64,000 bases of DNA from Aquimarina sediminis (lineage in GTDB: Bacteria > Bacteroidota > Bacteroidia > Flavobacteriales > Flavobacteriaceae): positions 186,001 to 250,000 of the forward strand of contig NZ_POYJ01000005.1 of assembly GCF_002895435.1 (NCBI RefSeq), read 5' to 3'. Of the stretch, positions 43,112 through 52,795 are shown piece after piece; positions within the stretch are counted from its first letter, which is position 1, and every line of letters starts with the position of its first letter. The notes beneath the pieces were generated by a model that made no database searches, was not told the origin of the DNA, and saw only the letters and a list, made by a program, of their open reading frames with translations. The translations under genes and the position numbers were made by a program.

Positions 43112-43289
43112 TGTCTTTCCTATCTAATAGATTTACCTTCTAATTAAGGTTACTACCCTGGCATAACGTCTAACTGATAGTGAAGTTAACTTAGTTTTTT
43201 GCGTGTTATGGGTAATTGGGATATCTACGGTCGGAATATGTTGAAAAAAGACTTAAAACAGGAGTAGACTTCATTCTAAATCAAAATTA

Positions 43290-43790
43290 ATGCAAGGTAA
43301 AATTACATCAATCTTTATGGCGAGCACTATACTATTTGCAACGAGTTGTGCAAGTATTGTTAGCAAATCCAACTATCCAATTTCTATTAATAGTACACCT
43401 TCTGAGGCAAGAATCATTATTACAGATAAAAAAGGAGTAGAGGTTTATCAAGGTAATACCCCTGCAACACTACAGTTAAAAGCAGGAAATGGTTTTTTTT
43501 CTAAAGCAAAATACAAAGTGAAATTTGAAAAAGACGGGTATGATGTAAAAACAGTAGCTGTTCAATTTAAATTAGATGGGTGGTATTTTGGGAATATCCT
43601 TTTTGGAGGAATCATTGGTTTTTTGATTGTTGACCCCGCAACAGGAGCCATGTACAAACTTGATACAAAATTTTTGGATGAAACATTAACCCAATCTACA
43701 ACCAGTATTCAAAAAGAAGAGTTAAAATTATATACAATAGATGAAATTCCGGTTGAATGGAAAAAACACTTGATTGTTGTAGCAGAATAG
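43290..43790 (+). CDS. Lipoprotein with PEGA-like domain
   Basis: The protein has 166 residues. The signal ends with a lipobox-like stretch LFATSCAS, so lipidation at the Cys is likely. Residues about 30-90 resemble a PEGA domain (NYPISINSTPSEARIIITDKKG, GNTPATLQLKAG, KYKVKFEKDGYD), often found in bacterial surface proteins. The hydrophobic stretch WYFGNILFGGIIGFLIVDPATG is typical of PEGA-lipoproteins of this phylum. Function unknown. Confidence 0.75.
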   Translation: MQGKITSIFMASTILFATSCASIVSKSNYPISINSTPSEARIIITDKKGVEVYQGNTPATLQLKAGNGFFSKAKYKVKFEKDGYDVKTVAVQFKLDGWYFGNILFGGIIGFLIVDPATGAMYKLDTKFLDETLTQSTTSIQKEELKLYTIDEIPVEWKKHLIVVAE

Positions 43791-43904
43791 TAAAACATTA
43801 TATAGTGTTAATCTCTTTAAAATGAGGTTGATACTTGTTATGATGTCAAACCCCTTTTGATTTAAAAATGATTATAGAAGATTATAATTTAATACCAATT
43901 TAGC

Positions 43905-44315
43905 ATGAAAAAAATCAGTATTATTTTTAGTGTGATTTTATACGCTTTTGTAGTACCATACTTAGAAATTAACAGTACGCATGTTTTTAATCCTGATTGG
44001 ACACCTCATGTCCGTATTCATGAAGTATGGCAGCTCATAACCAATACAGGAATTGGATTACTATGTATATGGCTTGTTGGGATAAAAAACGAAATCAAAA
44101 CTCCTGCGATTTTAAGTATGTTGATTACTGGAGGGTTTTTGATAGCATTTTTCATCAAAGATCTTTATGGAGGTTCTATGAAATATCTGGATGGATCAGA
44201 AAAAACAATTATGGGGGTTAATATTGGACTTTTGGGTTTTGGAATTGCTTTTTTACTACTCACATTAACTTTAGCAAAACATTTACAGTCTTCTAATAGA
44301 AATCTGAAAAAGTAA
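43905..44315 (+). CDS. Small four-helix membrane protein
   Basis: This 136-residue inner-membrane protein has four hydrophobic segments (residues about 5-20, 47-62, 70-85 and 105-125). The motifs INSTHVFNPDWTPHVRIHEVWQLI and YGGSMKYLDGSE are conserved-looking, resembling small acetyltransferase- or DUF-type membrane proteins of Bacteroidota. No family can be named. It stands alone before a long intergenic gap. Confidence 0.7.
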   Translation: MKKISIIFSVILYAFVVPYLEINSTHVFNPDWTPHVRIHEVWQLITNTGIGLLCIWLVGIKNEIKTPAILSMLITGGFLIAFFIKDLYGGSMKYLDGSEKTIMGVNIGLLGFGIAFLLLTLTLAKHLQSSNRNLKK

Positions 44316-44825
44316 GAAGGAATTTTAAACAACAACTGTAAAAACAGGTAAGAGGTCTAAAATCAAAAGACTGCCTGTGATTATATGTTTTATTAAGTTT
44401 TTGTGTTTTTTAGAGAGCTGTATTTTTTGTAATTTTTTTAAAGAGTTTTTGTTTTTAGATATGTTTTGGCAAAAATAAAATACGATCTAAACGTTTTGCT
44501 TTTTTATTAAACTTACTGAATAGTGTATAAATACGTTTTGATTTGTCTTTCTACATCATTCAAGATACGGGCTTTTTATGAGATATTGGTTAATAATTTA
44601 GTGTTGGACAAAATCCCAATCAGGCTATTACATTAATTTGATATTTTGCTTGTAGTTTTTCATAATGTAATAAATGAAGCCCAACTTTAATTAAGTTAGA
44701 ATAGGAGATACTGCTATAAATTAAGAGAATTGTTTATTTTTGTTTTCTAGAGGGAACCTAGAAGGCTCTCTTTTGTTTTTTAAGAGAATTAAGAAATCTC
44801 CCTTTTACGTTAAAGAAAAAAATTT
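44316..44825. other. 510-bp intergenic region upstream of acnB, no gene seen
   Basis: This AT-rich stretch between the small membrane protein gene and acnB contains no convincing open frame or tRNA-like structure. It presumably holds the acnB promoter and leader, with an imperfect hairpin AGAGG...GCTCTC around 44750-44771, too weak to name. Confidence 0.45.
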
Positions 44826-47630
44826 ATGAGTAGATATAGTGAATACATTAAAGAAATTGAAGAAAGAAAAGGTGAAGGACTTCATCCAAAACCTATTGAC
44901 GGTTCAGAATTGTTAAGCGAGATCATTGAGCAAATCAAAGACGTGGATAATAAAGATCGATCAGATTCTATTCATTTTTTCATTTATAATGTATTACCTG
45001 GAACTACAAGTGCTGCTGGTGTAAAAGCTAAATTTTTAAAAGAAATTATTCTTGGCAAAGCTATAGTAGAAGAAATATCTCCTTCATTTGCTTTTGAACA
45101 ATTGTCACATATGAAAGGAGGTCCTTCTATTGATGTGCTTCTTGATCTTGCACTGGGCGATGATAAAGCCATTGCTAAAGATGCTGCCAAGGTTTTGAAA
45201 ACACAAGTTTTCCTGTATGAAGCAGATATGGAACGTTTGGAAGTAGCTTATAAAAAAGGCAGTGAAATTGCCAAAGATATTATTGAAAGTTATGCCAAAG
45301 CAGAATTTTTTACTAAACTACCAGAGGTAGATGAAGAAATTAAAGTAGTTACTTTTATTGCTGGTGTAGGTGATGTTTCTACTGATTTGCTTTCGCCTGG
45401 TAGTGATGCTCACTCCAGATCTGATCGTGAGCTACACGGTAAATGTTTGTTTGAACATAATGAAGATCGACAAAAAGAGCTCTTAGCTTTACAAAAAGAA
45501 CATCCTGATAAGACAGTTATGTTAATTGCAGAGAAAGGAACGATGGGAGTAGGTTCCTCGAGGATGTCGGGTGTAAATAATGTAGCACTTTGGGTCGGTA
45601 AACAGGCAAGTCCGTATATACCTTTTATTAATATAGCTCCAGTGGTTGCAGGTACCAATGGTATATCACCAATTTTTCTTACTACCGTTGGGGTGACAGG
45701 AGGTATTGGTTTAGACCTCAAAAACTGGGTGAAGAAATATGATGCTGATGGTAATCTTATAGTAGATGAAGAAGGAGAAGCTGTTCTTGAAGAAGCATAC
45801 TCGGTCGAAACGGGTACAGTATTCACTATCAATACCAAAACAAAGAAGCTTTATAATGGTGATAAAGAATTGATTAATATTTCTTCTGCACTTACTCCTC
45901 AGAAAATGGAGTTTATGAGGGCTGGAGGATCTTATGCTATAGTATTTGGTAAAAAACTTCAGACATTTGCCGCAAAAACTCTAAATATAGATACTCCGCC
46001 AGTATTTGCGCCATCTAAAGAAGTTTCTCATGAGGGGCAAGGGCTTACAGCAGTGGAGAAAATATTTAATAAAAATGCGGTTGGAACTTCAGGAGCTACC
46101 TTACATGCAGGTTCCTATGTGCGGGTTGAGGTAAATATCGTAGGTTCTCAGGATACTACAGGACTTATGACTTCTCAAGAATTAGAAATGATGGCGGCTA
46201 CTGTGATTTCACCTATAGTAGACGGTGGCTATCAGTCGGGTTGTCACACAGCCTCGGTATGGGATTATAAATCTCAGCAAAACATACCAAAGCTGATGAA
46301 GTTTATGAATGACTTTGGGCTTATTACTGCTCGTCATCCTGAACATAAATATCATCCAATGACCGATGTAATACATAAGGTACTTAATGATATTACTATT
46401 GATGATTGGGCTATTATTATCGGAGGTGATTCTCATACAAGAATGTCCAAAGGTGTTGCTTTTGGAGCAGATTCGGGAACAGTGGCACTAGCATTAGCTA
46501 CAGGTGAAGCATCTATGCCTATTCCAGAATCAGTAAAAGTGACTTTTAAAGGAGAAATGAAAGATTATATGGATTTTCGTGATGTTGTCCATGCTACACA
46601 ATCTCAGATGCTTAAGGAGTTTGGTGGAGAAAATGTATTCCAAGGTAGAATTATTGAAGTTCATATTGGAACACTACCTTCTGATCAAGCTTTTACTTTC
46701 ACAGACTGGACAGCAGAAATGAAAGCAAAAGCTTCTATCTGTATTTCTCAAGATGATACCTTAATAGAATCTCTTGAGATAGCAAAAGGTAGAATTCAGA
46801 TTATGATTGATAAAGGGATGGACAACGAGAAGCAGGTGCTTCAAGGATTAATTGATAAAGCCAATAAAAGAATCGATCAGATTAGATCTGGAGAAAAACC
46901 TGCATTAACACCAGATGATAATGCCGAATATTATGCAGAATTTGTAGTTGACTTGGATATCATTGATGAGCCTATGATCGCTGATCCTGATGTGCATAAT
47001 GAAGATGTATCCAAGCGATATACTCATGATACTATTAGAGAGCTTACTTACTATGAAGGTAAGAAAAAGGTAGATTTGGGATTTGTTGGTTCTTGTATGG
47101 TTCATAAGGGTGACATCAAAATAGTGTCTAAGATGCTTAAGAACCTAGAAGAAAAATATGGCAAGGTTGAGTTTGGAGCTCCCTTGGTAGTGACAGCTCC
47201 TACCTATAATATTATTGATGAACTCAAGGAAGAAGGGGATTGGGAAATGCTTCAGAAGTATTCTGGTTTTGAGTTTGATGATTCGGCTCCTAAAGATACT
47301 GCTCGTACAGAATATGACAACATTCTGTATTTAGAGAGACCTGGGTGTAACCTATGTATGGGTAACCAAGAAAAGGCTGAAAAGGGAGATACTGTAATGG
47401 CAACTTCTACACGTCTATTTCAAGGTCGTGTTGTGGCAGATACTGATCGTAAGAAAGGGGAGTCGTTATTAGCTTCTACACCAGTTGTGGTTCTGTCTGC
47501 AGTTCTAGGAAGAACACCTACAATTGAAGAGTATAGAGTAGCGGTGAAAGGCATCAAATTAACTCAATTTGCTCCTCCGCTAAAGAAATTAACTTCTAAC
47601 CAAGCGTCATCACATAAAATTTCCTATTAG
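44826..47630 (+). CDS. acnB: Bifunctional aconitate hydratase B / 2-methylisocitrate dehydratase
   Basis: The protein has 934 residues. An N-terminal HEAT-like domain (residues about 1-160) is followed by the swivelling domain and the catalytic core. The [4Fe-4S] cysteines are visible as one Cys in GYQSGCHTASVWD and the C-x-x-C pair in RPGCNLCMGNQEKAEKGD. IIIGGDSHTRMSKGVAFGADSG is a conserved active-site stretch. AcnB isomerises citrate to isocitrate in the TCA cycle and may hydrate 2-methylisocitrate. Length matches the family. It is monocistronic with a long leader. Confidence 0.97.
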   Translation: MSRYSEYIKEIEERKGEGLHPKPIDGSELLSEIIEQIKDVDNKDRSDSIHFFIYNVLPGTTSAAGVKAKFLKEIILGKAIVEEISPSFAFEQLSHMKGGPSIDVLLDLALGDDKAIAKDAAKVLKTQVFLYEADMERLEVAYKKGSEIAKDIIESYAKAEFFTKLPEVDEEIKVVTFIAGVGDVSTDLLSPGSDAHSRSDRELHGKCLFEHNEDRQKELLALQKEHPDKTVMLIAEKGTMGVGSSRMSGVNNVALWVGKQASPYIPFINIAPVVAGTNGISPIFLTTVGVTGGIGLDLKNWVKKYDADGNLIVDEEGEAVLEEAYSVETGTVFTINTKTKKLYNGDKELINISSALTPQKMEFMRAGGSYAIVFGKKLQTFAAKTLNIDTPPVFAPSKEVSHEGQGLTAVEKIFNKNAVGTSGATLHAGSYVRVEVNIVGSQDTTGLMTSQELEMMAATVISPIVDGGYQSGCHTASVWDYKSQQNIPKLMKFMNDFGLITARHPEHKYHPMTDVIHKVLNDITIDDWAIIIGGDSHTRMSKGVAFGADSGTVALALATGEASMPIPESVKVTFKGEMKDYMDFRDVVHATQSQMLKEFGGENVFQGRIIEVHIGTLPSDQAFTFTDWTAEMKAKASICISQDDTLIESLEIAKGRIQIMIDKGMDNEKQVLQGLIDKANKRIDQIRSGEKPALTPDDNAEYYAEFVVDLDIIDEPMIADPDVHNEDVSKRYTHDTIRELTYYEGKKKVDLGFVGSCMVHKGDIKIVSKMLKNLEEKYGKVEFGAPLVVTAPTYNIIDELKEEGDWEMLQKYSGFEFDDSAPKDTARTEYDNILYLERPGCNLCMGNQEKAEKGDTVMATSTRLFQGRVVADTDRKKGESLLASTPVVVLSAVLGRTPTIEEYRVAVKGIKLTQFAPPLKKLTSNQASSHKISY

Positions 47631-48509
47631 TTTTTTGTCAGTTGATTGGGTGTGAGTTATGAATTAGAATTATTAGGTTTCAGTTGTTTGTTAGAATTTG
47701 AGTACTAAAATACAACAGTTATCTATCTAAACAAGGTTAATCTCAATAGTCTAATTGAAGAAATTGAGATTATGTAGTTAGAAAAGAATGACTGAAACCG
47801 ATTGCTCTAAGAGATATCATTTTTATAGCTTTTTCATAATCAGAATCATCTTTTGTGTAAATCTTTAAGTGATTGTTTTTGATGTGATTATAGGTATTCC
47901 TTGTGCGATGATAAGTATTTTTGAAGGTCATAATATTGGCATGCAAAATCTCGATACAGTATTCTGTATAGAGATTTTGAGTTTCATTTCTGCAAAGAGC
48001 ATATTGAGAAACAATACATCTATCTAATTAGGAATAATACAGAGTAAAACACGTTTGCTTTTTTTTTTTTTTTTTGATTCATTCAAGGTGATGGTTTCAA
48101 GCACTTTGAATTCATAAGGAGTGAACATTAACTCTGATAGACTTTTTATGTTTTTCACTAAACCTATTACTATTATTGTGCTAACTTTTTTGTAGGGGAA
48201 TTAAGAGCATTTAGATGGCTATACTGATGTGTTATTCACTTTGTTTTTTATGTCAATTTAATCTAATAGCGGTGAAATTTAGTTAATTCTTTGTAAATTA
48301 GTTAATTGTGTTGTTTTTATTGGTGCAATAGCGTGAAATATTTTTGTGTCCACATTTCATTTAACTTTATTAAAGAACGATCTGGTTATCAAGAGAAGCG
48401 TGTATTTTTTAAGAATGAGGAGTATAGCTTATAAGGTAAACGAATATGATTGTTTATGGATATTAAGCAAAGAGTTTGATGAAAATTTAACAAGCTAAAC
48501 CAAAAAAAC
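47631..48509. other. 879-bp gene-poor region with poly-T tract and frame remnants
   Basis: No intact gene is convincing. The minus strand holds two open stretches (47770-48027 and 48024-48158) that may be remnants of one gene, joined at a run of 17 T residues (48059-48075, plus strand). The plus-strand end presumably holds the promoter of the gene at 48510. Confidence 0.5.
47770..48158 (-). pseudogene. Possible broken gene with A-run frameshift and in-frame stop
   Basis: On the minus strand, a GTG at 48158 opens a frame VKNIKSLSELMFTPYEFKVLETITLNES that then runs into 17 A residues (plus-strand T run 48059-48075) and stops at 48024-48026. A second frame (47770-48027, no start codon until an internal ATG) continues with RCIVSQYALCRNETQNLYTEY and ends ISLRAIGFSHSFLTT. 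Both have coding-like composition but no family I recognise. Joining them requires a frameshift at the homopolymer and tolerance of a stop at 48028-48030, so this looks degenerate, or a phase-variable locus. Confidence 0.3.
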
Positions 48510-49931
48510 ATGAAAAAAGTTAAAAGTTTGATGGGTATGATAATATTGGCTTTACTGATAATCACATCCTGCAAAAAATCTAAAAAGCAAGAGGTAATCC
48601 AAGAACAGAAGGTTGAAACCTATGCAGAAAAACAAACCAATGATCCGTGTTTAGCAGGTTCTGTCTGGTTTACGATTGATTCTACAACCGGAAAGAGAAA
48701 GACACCTGCACCAAAAGAAGATAGTACCAGTGTTTTTGGGAATAATAGTACTGTGTCCAATTGCGATTTTCATCAATGGTCTTGGCAAAAATTTCTTTGG
48801 CTGACTAATGATGTGGATGGGCGACCTTTATTTATGGAAAATTTGATCCAGGTGGATAATCAAACTGTACCTGTATCTAGTAAAGATAAAAAAATAGTGC
48901 TTTCTTCGTCAGATATTCGTCAAGCTACAAACGATATCCTTAGAACAAATAAAGCATTTAGTACAAATGATACTAGTTATGATGTTTATTATTCGATTCA
49001 TGTTGATAGCACTTTGTATAAAAGTATTCATAAGTACGCTCCAATGGATGAAAGTGAATATGCGGACGTAACATTCCCAATAGGAGCTTTAGAATTAAAA
49101 GTTGCATGGGTTGATGTAAGTGCGATTGCAGATACTAGTTCATACTTTGTGACAGACGCTATTGTCGAAGAAAAGGACACCCAAATTGCCTTGTTAGGAA
49201 TGCATGTTGTAGGTATTGTGTATAATCATCCAGAATTTATTTGGGCTACTTTCGAACATGATGATTTGGCTCCTTATTACGATTGGAAGGCTACTACAAC
49301 ATCAGATATACCGGTTACTTCAAAAACAAACAAATTATTATTTGATAAAGATGCAACAGGTACTATTTTAAACCTTGCAAGTACTGGAGATGTTCATGAA
49401 GACCCAAATGCTTTTGCTGTTAATCGATATGGAGTTCCACGTCAAGCAGGAGATGTTTTTATAGAAACTAGTCAAGAAGAACCAGAGAATTATGAGAACA
49501 TTGATTCTATTAATATTGATGTTCAATCTAAGCTAACAGATATATGGAAAAATTATTTTTATAATGGCTCTATTTGGGTTGATACCGAAGGTTACAGTTA
49601 TCCAGTAGAACAAGCACAGTTATTAGTAAAATTAGGAAGTACATTGCACGATGTATCTCCTGGGAAATTGGTGAAAGGTTCAACCGGAGCATACAATATT
49701 ACTATGGAAACGTATGAACAATTAGGGTTTAAGCCACCTGAAGCAATTCTTGATCAGAATGTAGCCAATATAGGGAATTGTTTCCTTTGCCATTCAGCCG
49801 GGAAATCAACATTAAGTATTAGCCATATTTTTAACGGAGCTGTTACCAAGGCAAAACAAGGATTTACTCCTAAACAGACAAAACAAAAGCATCTTGATGA
49901 AATACAGGTATTCATAAAAAACATGAAATAA
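48510..49931 (+). CDS. Haem-binding (C-x-x-C-H) lipoprotein, cytochrome c family-like
   Basis: The protein has 473 residues. The signal ends in a lipobox (IITSCKK), so it is an exported lipoprotein. Most of the chain is beta-rich, with CDFHQWSWQKFLWLTND near residue 85 and a GMHVVGIVYNHPEFIWATFEHDD region. A single haem c motif C424-F-L-C-H428 sits near the C-terminus (NIGNCFLCHSAG). One haem plus a large N-domain suggests an electron-transfer or peroxidase-like protein; no redox partner is encoded nearby. I recognise the C-D-F-H-Q-W-S-W-Q-K-F-L-W-L pattern from related Bacteroidota proteins without a known role. Confidence 0.78.
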   Translation: MKKVKSLMGMIILALLIITSCKKSKKQEVIQEQKVETYAEKQTNDPCLAGSVWFTIDSTTGKRKTPAPKEDSTSVFGNNSTVSNCDFHQWSWQKFLWLTNDVDGRPLFMENLIQVDNQTVPVSSKDKKIVLSSSDIRQATNDILRTNKAFSTNDTSYDVYYSIHVDSTLYKSIHKYAPMDESEYADVTFPIGALELKVAWVDVSAIADTSSYFVTDAIVEEKDTQIALLGMHVVGIVYNHPEFIWATFEHDDLAPYYDWKATTTSDIPVTSKTNKLLFDKDATGTILNLASTGDVHEDPNAFAVNRYGVPRQAGDVFIETSQEEPENYENIDSINIDVQSKLTDIWKNYFYNGSIWVDTEGYSYPVEQAQLLVKLGSTLHDVSPGKLVKGSTGAYNITMETYEQLGFKPPEAILDQNVANIGNCFLCHSAGKSTLSISHIFNGAVTKAKQGFTPKQTKQKHLDEIQVFIKNMK

Positions 49932-49983
49932 GATAAGGCGGTGTTTGAGGTTTTTATTTTGAAAATATACTTATATAAACAAT

Positions 49984-50562
49984 ATGTGGTATATAAAGAA
50001 TATCAAAAGAGATAAGAGGATAATTATTGGAGTAATCAGTGTGATGATTCTGTGTTCGTGTGTTTTTACAAAGAACGGGCTTTTTTCGAGATACAAGAAA
50101 AGAAACATTAATCTGACTTCAATTTCTGGTCAAGTTAAAATTGGATATGAAACTGAAAAAGCGATAATCTATTTTGGTAAACAAGATGTTATTTCTTTTA
50201 CAGAAAGATTACTCATGAATAAAAAATTAGATCCTAGGTTTGATAGGGATATAATTAACGATTTGAAGAATAACCTTGACACTTTAAGAAAAGTAAAAAA
50301 TGATTTTATAGTTCAACATTGGATGAGTAAACAAAGGGTTTTTAACTTACATGACTATGATTTTGCTGGGTTTATAGATCAATGGGTGTTCAAAGACTTA
50401 ATTTTAAAGGGCAATTCAGAGGTGATAAATAAAACTTCTAATGAAACCGAGGAAAAGGTTTTTTATCATTACATACGGGACAAACTAGGAAATGAAGAGT
50501 GTTATTATTCCTTCAAGAGTGGAGTAGAGTTTCATACACAAGTAATTGCGCTAGGAGAATGA
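49984..50562 (+). CDS. Lipoprotein of unknown function
   Basis: The protein has 192 residues. Its N-terminus (MWYIKNIKRDKRIIIGVISVMILCSC) ends in a lipobox-like L-C-S-C, so it is a probable lipoprotein. The body is mixed alpha-beta with FFGKQDVISFTERLL- and QHWMSKQRVFNLHDYDFAGF-type segments. I recognise no domain. It overlaps the next gene by an ATGA, so the two are translationally coupled. Confidence 0.65.
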   Translation: MWYIKNIKRDKRIIIGVISVMILCSCVFTKNGLFSRYKKRNINLTSISGQVKIGYETEKAIIYFGKQDVISFTERLLMNKKLDPRFDRDIINDLKNNLDTLRKVKNDFIVQHWMSKQRVFNLHDYDFAGFIDQWVFKDLILKGNSEVINKTSNETEEKVFYHYIRDKLGNEECYYSFKSGVEFHTQVIALGE

Positions 50563-51050
50563 GAAATTACATTCATATTAGAGCTATTACCCGAAATCAT
50601 ACGCCCATAAAACTATTTAATAATCAGATTACTAACTGCAAAATATTCAGAATTTTGTTTCTGGTATTATCATTTAGTATCTCACCTGAAATATTCAGTC
50701 AAACTAAATCATTCAATATTCTTAGAGGGATTATCAAAGAAAATGGACATTTGGCAGTAGGAATCTCTATGAATATAGCGGGAACATTAATCCAAACTAC
50801 ATCACAAATAAATGGGGACTTTCAAATCAAAAAAGAAATAGACAAAGATTTGGAATTAATAATAAATCCCTGTTGTACTGACTTCTGCCCATCAAGAATA
50901 AAGGTAGAGAAAAATGTGTTTTTTATAGAAATTAATTGTGTGTGCAAAACCTCTCGCCGACACCGTAAATCAAAAGTTATTGTAATAAAGCTATATAAGG
51001 ACAAAGAAAAAATCAAACAGCGTAAATATAGATATACAGTTTGTAAATAA
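50559..51050 (+). CDS. Exported protein with CarboxypepD_reg-like domain
   Basis: The protein has 163 residues from the ATG at 50559, which overlaps the preceding stop (ATGA). The start lies before a hydrophobic segment (IFRILFLVLSFSISPEIFSQ) that serves as a signal or anchor after a basic N-terminus. Residues about 50-100 (FNILRGIIKENGHLAVGISMNIAG, TSQINGDFQIKKE) match the carboxypeptidase regulatory-like beta-sandwich common in Bacteroidota surface proteins. The tail carries several Cys (CCTDFCPSR, NCVCK). Confidence 0.65.
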   Translation: MRNYIHIRAITRNHTPIKLFNNQITNCKIFRILFLVLSFSISPEIFSQTKSFNILRGIIKENGHLAVGISMNIAGTLIQTTSQINGDFQIKKEIDKDLELIINPCCTDFCPSRIKVEKNVFFIEINCVCKTSRRHRKSKVIVIKLYKDKEKIKQRKYRYTVCK

Positions 51051-51105
51051 GAAAAGTTAGTATCAACAAGTTGTTATAGTGCAATTTTTATTCCCTTAAA
51101 AAAGA

Positions 51106-51131
51106 AAACCTCTTGAAGAATCAAGAGGTTT
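51106..51131 (-). terminator. Terminator downstream of tRNA-Ser
   Basis: A perfect 11-bp stem, AAACCTCTTGA (51106-51116) with TCAAGAGGTTT (51121-51131), reads into TTCTTTTTT on the minus strand after tRNA-Ser. Confidence 0.8.
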
Positions 51132-51142
51132 CAAAAATAAAG

Positions 51143-51227
51143 CGGAGAAAGAGGGATTCGAACCCCCGGAGGTGTGACCCTCAACAGTTTTCAAGACTGC
51201 CGCATTCGACCACTCTGCCATTTCTCC
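51143..51227 (-). tRNA. tRNA-Ser (anticodon TGA)
   Basis: The reverse complement folds into a standard long-variable-arm serine tRNA: acceptor GGAGAAA with TTTCTCC plus discriminator G, D-arm (TGGTCGAATG), anticodon loop CTTGAAA with anticodon TGA, variable arm, and T-arm GGGGGTTCGAATCCC. CCA is not encoded. The hairpin terminator lies 12 bp downstream on the same strand. Confidence 0.95.
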
Positions 51228-51401
51228 AGTGTTTAGTCTCATCAGGTATTCCCTGAATGCGGGTGCAAATATAAAACCTTTTTTCAATCTAAAAAGAAAA
51301 AAATGAAAAATATTTTAGACTTATTTTCTTTAGAAAGGTTTTCCTGTAATCATATGGGATGAATTGAGTATATTGTGCATCCTTAAAAATTGTATAATTT
51401 C

Positions 51402-52460
51402 ATGAAAAATACCTTACTACTCGTTAGTTCATTTATTATTTGTTGTTGTGGGACTTCACAAAATTCTACAACAAATCAGCCTAAATTAGATTCAAAAGCC
51501 AGTGAGAAAACAGAATCTGTTGCCGTTACTTATGCAGAGAGCATCACAGCCCAAGAGTTAAAAGATTATCTATATACTTTTGCAGGAGATGATTTTGAGG
51601 GGCGTGATACTGGAGAACCTGGTCAAAAGAAAGCCGCAGAGTATTTAAAAAAACAATACAAAAGAATGGGGATTCCTTCTCCCTTGGGAGAGGATGATTA
51701 TTATCAGGAAATACCAGAAAGTTATTTTAGAGGAGGGATTAAGTCATCAGAAAACGTATTAGCTTATATTGAAGGTACAGAGAAACCAGATGAAATTGTT
51801 GTGATTTCTGCACATTATGACCATGTTGGAGTGGATAATAAAGGAAATGTTTATAACGGTGCCGATGATGATGGTTCGGGTACAGTAAGTATGCTAGAGA
51901 TTGCCGAGGCATTTACAAAAGCAAAGAAAGATGGAGTAGGTCCTAAAAGGTCTATCTTGTTTTTACATGTTACGGGCGAAGAAAAAGGCTTGTATGGATC
52001 TAGATTTTATACAGAGAATCCCGTTTTTCCGCTAGAGAATACAGTAACAGACCTAAATATCGATATGATAGGAAGAATTGATAAAAACCATCAAGAAGAG
52101 GATAAAAGTAACTATGTATATTTGATAGGAGCAGATAGGTTAAGTACAGAATTGCATGATATTAGTGAAAAGGTGAATGCAAAGCATACCAAATTGGATT
52201 TGGATTATACCTATAACGAAAAGAATGATCCAAACCGATTTTATTTTAGAAGTGACCATTACAATTTTGCTAAGCATAATATTCCGATTATATTTTATTT
52301 TAATGGGGTGCATGAAGATTATCATAAACCAACAGATACACCTGATAAGATTGAATATGAATTGATGGCTAAAAGAGCACAATTGGTGTTCTATACAGCT
52401 TGGGAAGTTGCTAATAAATTAGAAAGGCTTGTTGTTGATGGTGTTAAAGAAGGAGAGTAA
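51402..52460 (+). CDS. M28 family zinc metallopeptidase, lipoprotein
   Basis: The protein has 352 residues from the ATG at 51402 (a TTG at 51390 gives a longer start). Its N-terminus (MKNTLLLVSSFIICCCG) carries a lipobox, so it is exported and lipidated. The M28 motifs are complete: SAHYDHVG (metal His and Asp), GADDDGSG (bridging Asp), HVTGEEKGLYGS (Glu), IDMIGR (Asp) and the C-terminal HKPTDTPDKI (His). It is an aminopeptidase-like enzyme of the cell envelope. A terminator follows at 52520-52553. Confidence 0.92.
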   Translation: MKNTLLLVSSFIICCCGTSQNSTTNQPKLDSKASEKTESVAVTYAESITAQELKDYLYTFAGDDFEGRDTGEPGQKKAAEYLKKQYKRMGIPSPLGEDDYYQEIPESYFRGGIKSSENVLAYIEGTEKPDEIVVISAHYDHVGVDNKGNVYNGADDDGSGTVSMLEIAEAFTKAKKDGVGPKRSILFLHVTGEEKGLYGSRFYTENPVFPLENTVTDLNIDMIGRIDKNHQEEDKSNYVYLIGADRLSTELHDISEKVNAKHTKLDLDYTYNEKNDPNRFYFRSDHYNFAKHNIPIIFYFNGVHEDYHKPTDTPDKIEYELMAKRAQLVFYTAWEVANKLERLVVDGVKEGE

Positions 52461-52519
52461 CTCTTTTGTAACTGTGTCGGTTTATCTAAATTAGACTAAA
52501 TTTTTTAATAACTTATATT

Positions 52520-52553
52520 AAGTCCATAAAGCTAGTTTTATGGACTTTTTTTT
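52520..52553 (+). terminator. Terminator after the M28 peptidase
   Basis: A stem AAGTCCATAAA (52520-52530) with TTTATGGACTT (52537-52547) is followed by T residues to 52553. Confidence 0.85.
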
Positions 52554-52757
52554 AATACATGGATAATAGGATTTAGCGAGTTTTTTTTGGGTGTTAGAAA
52601 GCTTTAAAAAGGTATATAGCTGGTTTACTTTAGATCAAGACTTAATCTTTATAGGTGACTTTGCGAAACATTTTTAAAATAGCCGCTTAAAGCATTTTAT
52701 ATACAAGTTGAATTCATAATATATTTACTTTTTAAGAGTGGGACACGTATAAAAACA

Positions 52758-52785
52758 AAAAAGCCCTTATTTCTAAGGGCTTTTT
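52758..52785 (-). terminator. Terminator downstream of tRNA-His
   Basis: A stem AAAAAGCCCTTA (52758-52769) with TAAGGGCTTTTT (52774-52785) lies 8 bp after the tRNA 3-prime end on the minus strand and ends in T residues. It is symmetrical enough to act in both directions. Confidence 0.75.
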
Positions 52786-52795
52786 AGAATTTTGG

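Noticed and set aside
44750-44800. A structured leader or riboswitch before acnB
   Set aside because: Only a weak AGAGG/CTCTC pairing is visible, with no match to a riboswitch consensus known to me.
48059-48075. T17 tract as a terminator for acnB
   Set aside because: There is no stem before it on the plus strand and it lies over 400 bp past the acnB stop.
51096-51287. A 63-codon minus-strand frame
   Set aside because: It is the read-through of tRNA-Ser and its terminator; a tRNA there explains the sequence.
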